Origin: Capsaspora owczarzaki ATCC 30864
Lineage: Eukaryota; Opisthokonta; Filasterea
Length of the DNA: 64,000 nt
Direction: 5' to 3'
Assembly (NCBI RefSeq): GCF_000151315.2
Contig: NW_011887292.1
Span: 3,460,241-3,524,240 of the forward strand
Shown: in pieces, positions 39,463 through 51,843 of the stretch
How the letters are laid out: every line of letters starts with the position of its first letter
Position numbering within the stretch: position 1 is the first letter of the stretch
Made by a program: the position numbers and the translations under genes
Notes under the pieces: model-generated
Told to the model about the DNA's origin: nothing
The model's input: the letters and a program-made list of their open reading frames with translations, nothing else
Databases searched by the model: none

Positions 39463-39754
39463 GTGTACTTTCGATCAAATTTCGTCGTTCAACAGACATG
39501 TGTTAGGTGTGCTGATTGGATTCGGCGCATGCCCCAGTTTTGCGTTTTGTGAATGATTCTGCCGCCGAGTTTTTCTTTTTTTCTGTTGAATCAATTTGTT
39601 TTTTGTGCTTCTTGTCGCGCATCTCTGTTTCAATCGAACAAGTCGAGTTGGATGGCATCCTAAACAGCTGGGAATTGTTTGTGCGAGTTCTTCTTCTTTT
39701 GTGCCATTTCATTTGCCCTTCATTTTTCATTTTTTTTCTTTCCGACCTCGGCGA

Positions 39755-42700
39755 ATGCGGCAATTTTTATTCTTGTCATTATTATTGCTGGCGTCGATTT
39801 CCAGCTGCAGAGGTAGTGCTACGCTCGTCGCTCGTCGCTATGCTGACGCCATCATACGCTTCCCTTTCCCTTGCTTTTACTCTGCCGCTCCTCAACCACC
39901 ACCAATGCACACTCATGCACCAAACTGCGGTTCCAAAAGGTTGCGCGTTGGTTCCAACCACCCGAATTCGTAAAAAAATCAAAAATTAAATAAACAAACA
40001 ATGGCAATTTATTGACCAACGGTTGAACGGTTGGTTGTTATGATGTGCAGAGCGAGCCGCTTCGCCACGATTGCCGCCGCTCGTCTCCAACACGCACGCA
40101 TACACCAACCCTTCCGCTCATTGCGAGTGGCATCGCTCGTGAGTGAGCAGCAAACCATTTTTTGCGCAAGCCAACGCACTTTCTTCGCTCAAACAACACA
40201 AATCCAATTACGAGAAATACCCGCTAGCCGACCCAGCCGATCGTTTGATTGTTTCCATGATGTTCTGGGTCTCTCTCTCTCTCTCTCTCTCTCTTTGTCC
40301 TGCAGAGCATTACAAGTGTATGCTTATTTGCTGCTGAAGGTCAACCCTTCTCCCCCCTCCCCATTGTGCTCTACGTCCTTCTGCTTGTTCTGACTGTGGG
40401 TTGCATCGAAAATCCTCCCCCCCTTTTTTTTTGACTTGGTCGGATTTTATTTCAATTTGTGTCCTTTTTCCCTCAATTTCAAAACAAAATGATTCATTCA
40501 CGCAACAACCAACTCAACGAGCAGCCCAGCGACCGTCCGCACACGCTTCGAACGAGGGGAACATAAAAAAAAATCACCGAGAAATAGAGAACGAGAGAAT
40601 GTGAGAGCGAGTGAGCGTTGTGTGAATGATCTACTTCACGTGGGACCAGCTCGAAACGAATCCAAATAAAAAATAAAAAATATAACAATCGGTGGCACCA
40701 GCCCTTCTTCCTGTTGTTGTTCTCTCTGCTCCATGACGAGGTGGACGAGTGGGGCCGAAAATGACAAACATGAGGAAACGGGAAAAAAAAAAAAAACAAG
40801 CGTCTGAGATCTCGCACCCGAGCCAAAGTGTTGTGGAGCAAGTGCCCGAATGAACCCAAATTGGGAGACGAGTTGCGGGATTGGTGGTTTAGCACTCGTC
40901 GAAACGTGAAACGCCCGTCGGAACGACCAAGATGGAAAATAGCAAAATGGGGCGATGAAGCGACGAAGCCGGGGGCAATGAAGCAAAGGAATGCAAAGAA
41001 TTGAGAGGTTGGGGTTGAGGTTGATTGAGAAGATTGCTCACTCATTGTTTCGCTGTTTCGCCGTTTCGCCGTTTGGTTTCTCTTGTTATGAGCAGCTGCA
41101 TTTTCCGAGACCGAAGCGGGCTGGTGAGTTATCGTACGACTTTGGATGTAATCATTATCGTTTCAGTGCTGATCGATGCTCACTTGCTGGAGTTTCGTTC
41201 CTAGGTTCAAGCTGTTTACTCAGGATAATGCCAATTGGGAATCCGCCGATGTTGGCACGGAAACGCAGTGTTATTTTGCAGGGGTAAGGCGGCCAAGCAT
41301 GAAGCATGGAATAAACGCGCGAGAGAGGGTCGAGAGATTTCTGACAAGACACATCATGCAATGTTTGAACACGGCCAGTTCCGGTCGAAGCATGACAATC
41401 ACGATGAGGACCGCTGGTGGGATTATCACGAGTACTGCATCACGCATTCTGGCGAACAAATCACGAAAGGGAACTCACCCGACGCCTACTTTCAGATGAA
41501 CGACTGGGACCAGGTAATAAGCTTTGGATTCGCATTCAGGATGGATGTAGCTTGTGTTGATCTGGAGCTGATGCCTGTTGGTACGACAGGATTTCAGCTG
41601 GACTGCCACGACAGGTCGAACAATCTACGGAATGAACTCGCGCCACTGGAACACCAAAGAAGATCGTCTTTATCAAGTGAAAACCGTTGAAATGATTCCC
41701 GAGTTCGAGTACACGGGTGGTTGTTCGACGACTGCCGAAGTGAATAACTTTGACGGAGATCTAGACTACACATGCCCTCTGGTGTTTGAGTACATTGCAG
41801 GAATGTCTTCAGGTAAAGAATCGTACGATTGGTGGATCACAAAATTGGGTCTGACCCCTTAGCGTTGAATGGCTTGCAGTTAACAGCAACAGCAATGAAG
41901 ATCGCCGCTGGAAGTACACCTGCTGCAAGATGGCAGCCAAGTCGTGTGGTTTCCCTGCATCATTCACGTCTGGCTCGTGGAACTGCAACCGACAGACAGT
42001 TGGTGGCGTTTGCAGTCATTCGTGTGCCACCGGCACTCGCTCAACATCCGCTTCAGGCACTGTTACGTGTCAGTCAAACAAGTTTTGGTCGACGCGCAAT
42101 TTCCAATGCAACACGATCAACTGTGGCAATCCAAGCAATCCGACGAATGGACAGTTTAATTGCGGTAGCACGACTTGTAAGACTACTGATGCTGTTCTAC
42201 TGTCAGGATGCGCCCGCATGCAAAACTCATCAAAATGATCGTTTGTGTTTGTTTTCGTTTGTTTTCGACAATGCCCTTTAGATCAGGGAACTTGCTCAAT
42301 GAGCTGCAACAATGGATATCAGCTGTCTGCCGCCGCAACCATCACTTGCTCAGACTACACTAGCTCTTTCGGTTGGTCCTCTTACTCGAGCTCTTGTAAT
42401 ACTATCACAAACTACTGCCCAGCCCCGCCAACTTCAATCACTCTCGGCAGCGTGAGCTGCCAGCCGACCACTCGCAGCATCGGAACAGTGTGCACCTACT
42501 CTTGCGATTCGGGCTATGTCGTGGACGGCACATCGCAGCGTGTTGTTCCAGTCACTTGCCTGTCCAGCACTGCTTCTGTCGGTGTGTGGTCGCGCGCGAC
42601 ACCAACGTGTGTTCTGTATGCGGAACATTGCCCGCACACTATGGCAGCGCCAACCAATGGAGCTGTCAACTGTGATGGATACTCGCTTGGTGGTATCTGC

Positions 42701-43456
42701 ACTGTTTCTTGCAACGCTGGCTTCCGTCTGCGTGGTTATGCGCCACTTGCTACTGTCGATTCGGTGTGCAAAGCGGATACCACCTGGTCACGTCCCGAGA
42801 CGTTCTACTGCGACCCGATCGCCTGCCCCGCGCTTTCACTTGGTAATGGTGGACTGAATTGCGTTGGAGGAACGACTGCTTACAACTCGCAGTGCACCCC
42901 GTACTGCAACGCTGGCTTCACACTGGAGGGCGACTACACTGGCGCAGTGCGCTGCAACGCCTCGCAGCTGTGGAACGCAACCCTCTCTGCGCACTGCCAG
43001 ATTGTGTCGTGCGACCCTCTGACTCTCGAAAACGGTGCCATCGACTGCACCAATGGCAACACAAACTACCTCTCGGAATGCACACCGAGCTGCAATGCAG
43101 GCTACACCCTTGGCGGAGCCAACACAAATCCTGTGACGTGTCAGGCGTCGCGCGAGTGGAGCGCAACGCTGCAAGCAGAATGCACGATTGTATCGTGCGA
43201 TCCTCTGACGCTTGAAAACGGTGCTGTTCTGTGCACCAACGACAACACAAACTACGGATCCGAGTGCATCCCGAGCTGCAACCCCGGCTACTCGCTTGGA
43301 GGAGACTACGCCGATGTTGTCGAGTGCCTGGCGACACGAGAGTGGGACCGCCCGATGGACGCCTCGTGCACCATTGTGCCTGCGATGTTCTGACGCTTCC
43401 GCACGGCACCGTGAACTGCACGAACAACTCGACCGACTTTGGCTCGGAATGCACTG
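39755..43456 (+). CDS. receptor E: dermatopontin-like and sushi-like receptor, interrupted by an assembly gap
   Basis: Exons 39755-39812, 41096-41123, 41205-41283, 41379-41513, 41590-41812, 41880-42176 and 42282 onward. Signal peptide MRQFLFLSLLLLASISS; phase 1 at the first junction fits exon 2. Dermatopontin-like motifs: NDWDQ, GMNSRHWNTKEDR and NSNEDRRWKYTCC. Seven full sushi-like repeats are seen, then the gap hides the last repeat, membrane helix and tail. From exon 5 on it is nearly identical to receptor D. Just before the gap one T is absent relative to D and F (ATTGTGCC against ATTGTTGCC at about 43375), which shifts the frame to a stop at 43391. So close to a gap this may be a base-call error or a true break. 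Intron 1 (39813-41095) contains a (CT)n tract near 40268-40293 and no other gene. Confidence 0.75.
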
Positions 43457-44218
43457 NNNNNNNNNNNNNNNNNNNNNNNNNNNNNNNNNNNNNNNNNNNN
43501 NNNNNNNNNNNNNNNNNNNNNNNNNNNNNNNNNNNNNNNNNNNNNNNNNNNNNNNNNNNNNNNNNNNNNNNNNNNNNNNNNNNNNNNNNNNNNNNNNNNN
43601 NNNNNNNNNNNNNNNNNNNNNNNNNNNNNNNNNNNNNNNNNNNNNNNNNNNNNNNNNNNNNNNNNNNNNNNNNNNNNNNNNNNNNNNNNNNNNNNNNNNN
43701 NNNNNNNNNNNNNNNNNNNNNNNNNNNNNNNNNNNNNNNNNNNNNNNNNNNNNNNNNNNNNNNNNNNNNNNNNNNNNNNNNNNNNNNNNNNNNNNNNNNN
43801 NNNNNNNNNNNNNNNNNNNNNNNNNNNNNNNNNNNNNNNNNNNNNNNNNNNNNNNNNNNNNNNNNNNNNNNNNNNNNNNNNNNNNNNNNNNNNNNNNNNN
43901 NNNNNNNNNNNNNNNNNNNNNNNNNNNNNNNNNNNNNNNNNNNNNNNNNNNNNNNNNNNNNNNNNNNNNNNNNNNNNNNNNNNNNNNNNNNNNNNNNNNN
44001 NNNNNNNNNNNNNNNNNNNNNNNNNNNNNNNNNNNNNNNNNNNNNNNNNNNNNNNNNNNNNNNNNNNNNNNNNNNNNNNNNNNNNNNNNNNNNNNNNNNN
44101 NNNNNNNNNNNNNNNNNNNNNNNNNNNNNNNNNNNNNNNNNNNNNNNNNNNNNNNNNNNNNNNNNNNNNNNNNNNNNNNNNNNNNNNNNNNNNNNNNNNN
44201 NNNNNNNNNNNNNNNNNN
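43457..44218. other. assembly gap, 762 N, hiding the 3' end of receptor E
   Basis: The last base before the gap aligns with 16029 in receptor D and the first base after it aligns with 15266. The intervening D interval (15267-16028) is also exactly 762 bp. The hidden sequence is therefore very likely the membrane helix and tail of a D-like receptor. Confidence 0.9.
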
Positions 44219-44595
44219 TTCGCATCAACTGGCGCCGTTCGATTCTTTCTCGTTTTTGGTTGTGTCTACGCATTTTCGCTTGAACTTTTTATTGTCGTTG
44301 TCATTCCATTGTTGTTTGTTGCTCTCATCGTTTCGTGCCACATGCCGGTCTTACGTCAGACTGCAGCATGACTCGTTGGCCGTGTACAAAACCTTTTCGA
44401 AATTAATTCTGCTTTGTGAATCTCGCCCGTTCATGCCAATGTATTTTGCTGCAACGTCAATCTTGATGCACGTTTGAGTCCGCTTGCAAGCGGCCCCATT
44501 TGAGCTGTCTGCCGCTTCTACTGTCTTATCACCACTTTCCGTTGTGGATTTGTGGGGACGCATTTCACCTTTTTTTTTTTTTCTCTCGTTTCACA
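44219..44595. other. 3' flank of receptor E and upstream region of receptor F
   Basis: Bases 44219-44400 are the inverted counterpart of 15100-15266, including one copy of the 33-bp repeat (44339-44371). The rest is unique and should hold the receptor F promoter and 5' UTR, with a T run at about 44571-44581 just before the start codon. Confidence 0.7.
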
Positions 44596-47500
44596 ATGCT
44601 GTCAGGTCGGCTGGTGACAACTGTCGCGTTTTTGGTGCTTGCGGCGCTTGTCCACAACTCTTCCGGTGCGTACCAAATCCGCAACTTGCACTTCCTATCT
44701 CCGACGCAGAACACTGCAGTATCTTGCACATCATCATCCACTCAGCTTGACAGTGTTGATGCGATTACTCATCCCACCCCGCACCCAAACCCACCGCACC
44801 CAACCTCATTCCACTCGACTCCAACCATCCCGATCACCACCATCCCGACCACCTTCACTTCCACAACCATCTTTATCACTGTCATCACTGCCGTCCCTGA
44901 CGCGATCTATTGCGACTGTCCGTACGCAAGCGAGCGTGGGCTGAACGCTATTGCGGACCGTTTTTAATGAAGCAGGTTTGTAGTTTTTTTTTTATTCTTT
45001 TTGGTCAAGTGTGAATCGTTTCACGATCAAGACAACACTCGACAAACCGCACCAGTGCAATCAGATACCAAGACGAGCCTGTTGGAGCTTTGAGAGCGAG
45101 CGAGACACTGATGGAGAGCGCCACAGCGATGGAGAGCGCCACAGCGAGGCGTGCGGGTCATTCGGTCGCCTGATTGACGCGAGGTGTTGATTCCCGTGTT
45201 TTTTTTTTTTTTTCCCGTTTGTGTGTTGTTTTTGCTCTTGCTGGAGCTCGACTGTCTTCAGTTGAAAGGGACGTTTGTGACTTTGATCTGTGTTCTTCGC
45301 TACTCTGTCATGTTTCCTCTCTCGCATTTCGACGGACGCGGAACAAAACCCCACCACAACCGAACAAAAGCAACAACAATTCCAAAAACCAAAAAAACAA
45401 AGCAAAAAAAAAAAAAAAAAAAAAACCCTTCTCAAAACCGCAGCGGTGCGTGGCTTGCGCAGGAGAATGTGCTTCAGAAATTTCGATCTGGGATAGCGGT
45501 TGTTGATCAAGCTCGAGCTCAGCAGTGTAGAGATCAGCCGAAGAGGGGGGGTGTTGCTGGGATTGAGAAAGTGAAGCCGCGGGAGTTGTCGATCTAACTT
45601 TGTCTTCTTCTCTTGACAGCGACCTTTTACGATACCGACTATGGATGGTACGTTTGCAATTCGCGAGGATCTGTTGGTGCGTTTGCTCCAATTGACTTAC
45701 TTTGTCGCAATATAGGTATCATCTGTTCACGATGGACAACAGCAACTGGGAATCGGCCGATGTGGGCACGGAAGTGCAATGCTGGTTCAAGGGCGTAAGT
45801 ACGGGGAGCGTTGCATTGCATGATGTGCTGGCGCTGACTGTGTAAATCCGCTGTTAGTTTGAATCCGAGCACGATAACGGCCATGAAGACCGTTGGTGGA
45901 AGTATCGCAGGAGTTGCATCACGCATTCTGGCGAGCAAATCACGAAAGGGAACGTTCCCGACCAAAACTACTTTCAGATGAACGATTGGGATAAGGTAAT
46001 AAGCTTTGGATTCGCATTCAGGATGGATGTAGCTTGTGTTGATCTGGAGCTGATGCCTGTTGGTACGACAGGATTTCAGCTGGACTGTGACAGGAGGTCG
46101 AACAATCTACGGGATGAACTCGCGCCACTGGGGCTCGAAAGAAGATCGTCTTTATCAAGTGAAAACCGTTCAAATGATTCCCGAGTTCGAGTACACGGGT
46201 GGGTGTTCGACGACTGCCGAAGTGAACAACTTTGACGGAAGTCTAGACTACACCTGCCCCCAGTCTTTTCAGTTTATCGCTGGCATGTCTTCAGGTAAAG
46301 AATCGTACGATTGGTGGATCATAAGATTGTGTCTGACCCCTTTGCGTTGAATGGCTTGCAGTTAACAGCAACAGTAATGAGGACCGGCGCTGGAAGTACA
46401 CCTGCTGCAGGATGGCAGCCAAGTCGTGTGGTTTCCCTGCATCATTCACGTCTGGCTCGTGGAACTGCAACCGACAGACAGTTGGTGGCGTTTGCAGTCA
46501 TTCGTGTGCCACCGGCACTCGCTCAACATCCGCTTCAGGCACTGTTACGTGTCAGTCAAACAAGTTTTGGTCGACGCGCAATTTCCAATGCAACACGATC
46601 AACTGTGGCAATCCAAGCAATCCAGCAAATGGCAAATTCACATGCGGGAGCACGACTTGTAAGAGTACTGATGCTGTTCAACTGTCAGGATGCGCCCGCA
46701 TGCAAAAACTCATCAAAATGATCGTTTGTGTTTGTTTTCGTTTTTTTGTTTTTTGTTTCGACAATGCCCTTTAGATCAGGGAACTTGCTCAATGAGCTGC
46801 AACAATGGATATCAGCTGTCTGCCGCCGCAACCATCACTTGCTCAGACTACACTAGCTCTTTCGGTTGGTCCTCTTACTCGAGCTCTTGTAACACTATCA
46901 CAAACTACTGCCCAGCCCCGCCAACCTCAATCACTCTCGGCAGCGTGAGCTGCCAGCCGACCACTCGCAGCATCGGAACAGTGTGCACCTACTCTTGCGA
47001 TTCGGGCTATGTCGTGGACGGCACATCGCAGCGTGTTGTTCCAGTCACTTGCCTGTCCAGCACTGCTTCTGTCGGTGTGTGGTCGCGCGCGACACCAACG
47101 TGTGTTCTGTATGCGGAACATTGCCCGCACACTATGGCAGCGCCAACCAATGGAGCTGTCAACTGTGATGGATACTCGCTTGGTGGTATCTGCACCATTT
47201 CTTGCAACGCTGGCTTCCGTCTGCGTGGTTACGCGCCACTTGCTACTGTCGATTCGGTGTGCAAAGCGGATACCACCTGGTCACGTCCCGAGACGTTCTA
47301 CTGCGACCCGATCGCCTGCCCCGCGCTTTCTCTTGGTAATGGTGGACTGAACTGCGTTGGAGGAACGATCGCTTACAACTCGCAGTGCACCCCGTACTGC
47401 AACGCCGGCTTCACACTGGAGGGCGACTACACTGGCGCAGTGCGCTGCAACGCCTCGCAGCTGTGGAACGCAACCCTCTCTGCGCACTGCCAGATTGTGT

Positions 47501-48840
47501 CGTGCGACCCTCTGACTCTCGAAAACGGTGCCATCGACTGTACCAATGGCAACACAAACTACCTCTCGGAATGCACACCGAGCTGCAATGCAGGCTACAC
47601 CCTTGGCGAAGCCAACACAAATCCTGTGACGTGTCAGGCGTCGCGCGAGTGGAGCGCAACGCTGCAAGCAGAATGCACGATTGTATCGTGCGATCCTCTG
47701 ACGCTTGAAAACGGTGCTGTTCTGTGCACCAACGACAACACAAACTACGGATCTGAGTGCATCCCGAGCTGCAACCCCGGCTACTCGCTTGGAGGAGACT
47801 ACGCCGATGTTGTCGAGTGCCTGGCGACACGAGAGTGGGACCGCCCGATGGACGCCTCGTGCACCATTGTTGCCTGCGACGTTCTGACGCTTCCGCACGG
47901 CACCGTGAACTGCACGAACAACTCGACCGACTTTGGCTCTGAATGCACTTCGTCCTGCGATTCGGGTTACCAGCTTGTCGGAGGTTACACGGGTGCCCTC
48001 TTCTGCAACTCTTCGAGCTCCTGGAATGCTACTTTCACCGCTCGGTGCGAGTTCATCGAAACTCCGTCGTCTGACTCCGCTACGATCATAGCGATCGGGG
48101 CTGGTGCTGGTGCGGGAGGACTTTTGCTCCTTCTCCTGGTGCTTCTCCTACTAGTGCTTGCACGTCGTCGCCGCTCAACGAACCAGCAGAAGTCGCTGCA
48201 CGAGAGGGATTCGGGTTTCTTCCTCGTCCCTGGAATTCTTCGTCAACCGAGTGCTACATCCTACAAGTTCAATACGACTGTTTCGAACGAGTCGTTTGGT
48301 GCGTTTAGCGCCGAGTATGACACTCTCCAGAGGAATGAGGTACCTTACGCCACACTTGTTGGCGGAGAGCGTTCTTCCGCCGTCGTTTACGACAGTCCTG
48401 CCGCACCTGCCTTCGGATATGCACACCCCGTGTTTGTAAACTCCGACATGGCGACCGATGATCATGCGGAAGTGTCCTACAACAATCCAGTGTTTGAAGC
48501 CTCGGAGGGAGCCGCAGACGATGAGGGTGCTATCTATGTCTCGCCTGACGCGAAGATCGCCGAAGCGAGCTCGTCATCACCTGTTCAGTATGCCAACTCT
48601 CAGGCTGTGGAGCAGTCTGCTAACGCGGGAGCAGATGAGGTTGCAAACTATGTCTTGCCGAACGCTCAGCCCGCGGAAGCGAGCTCTTCATCGCACGTCC
48701 AGTACGCCAACTCGCAGGAGCAGAATGCAGTCTATGAACCAACCCCAGAACTGCCCGCTGATGAGCAAGTGGTCTACAAGACGCCAGTGTTTCACTCCCC
48801 AAGCCCTAGCACTCCAGCTGACTCGTACGTGACCTTCTAG
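44596..48840 (+). CDS. receptor F: dermatopontin-like and sushi-like receptor with ITAM-like tail
   Basis: Seven in-phase exons (44596-44665, 45620-45647, 45716-45794, 45858-45995, 46072-46294, 46362-46658, 46775-48840) give 966 residues. Signal peptide MLSGRLVTTVAFLVLAALVH. The dermatopontin-like region has NDWDK, GMNSRHWGSKEDR and NSNEDRRWKYTCC. Eight six-cysteine sushi-like repeats run to about 705, then a membrane helix (about 713-738) ends in LARRRR. The tail of about 230 residues has YDTL-x6-YATL (first Tyr about 792), YDSP, YNNP, YVSP, two VQYANSQ copies, YVLP, YEPT, YKTP and YVTF. YxN motifs suit Grb2-type SH2 domains in animals; no SH2 gene is in this window. Exons 2-4 with their introns match receptor D almost base for base, while the tail differs. 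It lies 597 bp before the canopy-like gene, on the same strand. Confidence 0.9.
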
Positions 48841-49437
48841 CCCGACGTTTGAGCCATTCCATTTCGTTGTTTGCCCAAGTTTTCGGATCGCTTTTGTTCT
48901 GTTCGTTCTTGTTGCCGTTTGAGTTGCTGTTTTTGCTTTTTGTGGAGATTTGAAGATTCTCCCAATGCCTATGCTGTTTTGTGTTTTTGCCTGTTTTTCT
49001 TCTTTGCCATTTTCCAGTGGCAGTACTGAAACCAAAAGGCATCCATGGCTTTGCATTCGATTTGTACAAGTTGCTTTATTATACCTGCTGCATGAAAACT
49101 TTATCGAGAGCGCTCGTTTTTCATATCTCAACAACTTTGCATTCCGCTTTGCTTTGAAAGAGTTCTCTTGAGCCAACCGTATTTCTTGCTGGCAGCTCAT
49201 TTCCAACAAGAGTGTTTGTACATTCTTCACAATGCATTCTCAGAATCTGCTCCTGGATGCTTCAATCGTGATTTCAGGCTATGCTCGACCTCCGTTTCCC
49301 GTTCTCTCGCTCTCTCGCTCTCTCCCAGTCCCATTCGAGCATCCAACTGTAATTTATCGGATCAACCTTTTATTTTTATTTTTATTTTTTTGGTACTGCT
49401 GTTTGAATCTCAGACCAGTCCTAAAATCCCAATAATA
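48841..49437. other. intergenic region between receptor F and the canopy-like gene
   Basis: 597 bp of T-rich sequence holding the 3' UTR of F and the next promoter. Short frames here have no domain character. A (CT)-rich stretch lies near 49308-49325. Confidence 0.55.
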
Positions 49438-51673
49438 ATGCGGTGGAGTGTCGTTCTGCTTGGGGCTGCTGCAATGGTGCTGCTTGTTGTGCTGCCCCAC
49501 GCTCGCGCCAACATTGATCTCCTGGATCGCGAGGATCTCTGCGATGGTACTGTGCTTGCATTTCTCTCTCTTTCTCTTGTCGTCGACTCGCTTCGGTCTG
49601 CTCGCTTCGCTTTCGTTCAGTGATGAAGAGGAGCGTGGCGAACAGTGGTTGGCTGGAGCGCCCTTTCAGCAACCCACCTCGTCCCCCTTTGGCACTTGGT
49701 CTGGGGCTTAGCCTGTTGACTTGTATTCCTTCCAACCCCCATTCCTCCCTCGACCACAGCTTCACAGCCTTCACAGCCTTCACAGCGACGAACACAATGC
49801 AAAAGTGCAAAAATCACAAACAGAACATTTTTTTATTTTTTATTTTTTTATTTTTTTTGTTTTGAAATTCTTTTGGTTTTAATTGCTTGATTTTCCATTA
49901 TTTTTTATTATTATTTTTCGTTTTCATTCGATCGTTGCATTATTTCATACAAGCAAAGAAAAGAAGCGAATGAAAGAGTGGCATTGGGTTGAACGACGAG
50001 AGTCCGTGAGAGAGAGCGAGGGGAGAGAGCGAGGGGAGAGCTGTCAATGCCTCGCACTCGCCAGATTTGGATGGATTGCGTGGCTGTGTGACGATCTGAG
50101 ACAATGAGTTGGTCGCAAATGTACTGAAGAGGTGCGTGACTCATTCGATTTCTTGCCTTTGCCTTTTGCTTTCTTGGTGTGCAGTCTGCGAAATTGTTGT
50201 GGACGAGCTCGAAGAAGACCTGGCACGTTCAGCGCGATCGAAAAGCGTGCTGTCAACGGGATACACGATGGATCTGAAGGGTGACATGAAGGCCAAGAAA
50301 CGAATTGCCTACAAGAACTCGTACGTGAAGCGTTTCGGCAAAGTTCCAGCCTTAGTCGGAGCTTTCACTGACAATTGTTGGCTGTTATTGGATGGGTATC
50401 TGGATGTCCGCACCATCTCCGTGTTCACTTCCGTAGGGAAGTGCGTCTTATCGAAGCATTGGAGCGAGTTTGCGGAACTCCACTCGACAAGTATCGCACC
50501 AATTACTGGAACAAGGATTTGCCAAAGTTCATCCGTCGCGTTGGAACCATCAACAAGGAAGAGGAAGCCGATATGTTTCAAGTCGAACATGCTCAGGGGT
50601 TAGTCTAGTAGTCATTGGTGTTCGCCTCTTTGGAGGAGGGGAATGGGTCAATGTATTCTGACTTGCGCAACCTTTGCCGTTCTGTTCGTGTGCCCCCTTC
50701 TTTCAGGGACTCGCCCACAGAGCTTCTCATGAATGTGCGTGAGCAGCTTCTCAATCAGTTTGGCCACATGACGGACGATCACAACGAACTGAAAGTTGCT
50801 GTAAGTCAATACAAGAGAAAGGTTCCGTTTTTGCTCTTTTTGTTGGTGTTGTATCCCCCTCCTGGATTTCTCACCCCTTCCCTAACTGCTGCAATCGGCT
50901 TGAATAATCGTGTACTTGTCGTTGGGATTTCGCTATGACAGTGCGGCCAGCTGGTTGAGCGCTTCGAGACGGAAATTCAAGAATGGTTTGCCAACTATCA
51001 AGACGAGCGCAAGCTGAAGGAGTATCTTTGCGTGCTGCACTTTCGTAACGAGGAAAACATTCCTTGCTACTACTCTGATGTGGAAATTTCAAAGGAATTC
51101 CTTCGCATCGACACTGCGCTCGCCGATCACGAAGACGAAGAGGAAAATCAGAATGAGAATGACGAATTCTCTGGAAATGACGACGAACAGCATGCTTCCT
51201 CGCGCCCCGCATCGCGTCTTGATCGGTTCTCCGCTGGTCCTGTTGGCGACGACGATGACGAAGAAGAAGATGACAACCACCCAGTCTCTGGAAGTGCTCA
51301 GACGCACCCACAGCAATCTCCTCCCGAGCCCTCTTTGGCCGAGATCCGCGAGCGTCAGCAGGCATCCGACAAGTACACGGCCACAATCCGATCGCTGCGT
51401 GCGGCTTTCGACTCGATGTCCTCTATCAAGGACGGTAAGTTGCAGCGTGTCCTTGAAATGTAGCAAAAAACAGCAACATCCTGACAATCGATTGGTATGA
51501 TAGACTCCCCCGCATTGAACAGCATTTTGCAAGAATACCAAGGATTAAACCACGTATTGGTAGACCACTTGGTTCTGCCGAACGAGCTCGCAACACAACC
51601 CAATGCAGTGTCCTCCATTAAGGACTACACGGCCAAACTGAGTGCCTTGATCCAGCAATTGGCAACTTGCTAA
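49438..51673 (+). CDS. canopy-like saposin-fold ER protein
   Basis: Six exons (49438-49546, 50185-50320, 50437-50598, 50707-50800, 50942-51434, 51504-51673) join in phase to 387 residues. Signal peptide MRWSVVLLGAAAMVLLVVL. The canopy (CNPY) pattern is present: C-x2-C followed by EIVVDELEEDL, then EVRLIEALERVCG and later CGQLVERFETEI, with Cys residues spaced for a saposin-like fold. Animal canopy proteins are ER-resident folding helpers for surface receptors such as Toll-like receptors and FGFR1. The C-terminal third is very acidic (runs of Asp and Glu) and longer than usual, and no KDEL-type signal ends the protein. It follows a cluster of disulphide-rich receptors, which may be coincidence. 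Which CNPY branch it belongs to is unclear. Intron 1 (49547-50184) holds no other gene. Confidence 0.8.
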
Positions 51674-51843
51674 TCTAGCAACCAAGCTGAAATACTTTTG
51701 CTGGCTTGCACTAGAGCCACACACCACCAACCAATACACATACTTTTTTTTTGATTACATGAGTTTCCTGGTCAATTTGCAAAGTTGCACTGCTACTGGA
51801 AGAAAGTTTTGACATTAAAAGATGCTGTACTGTACATTGGGAA

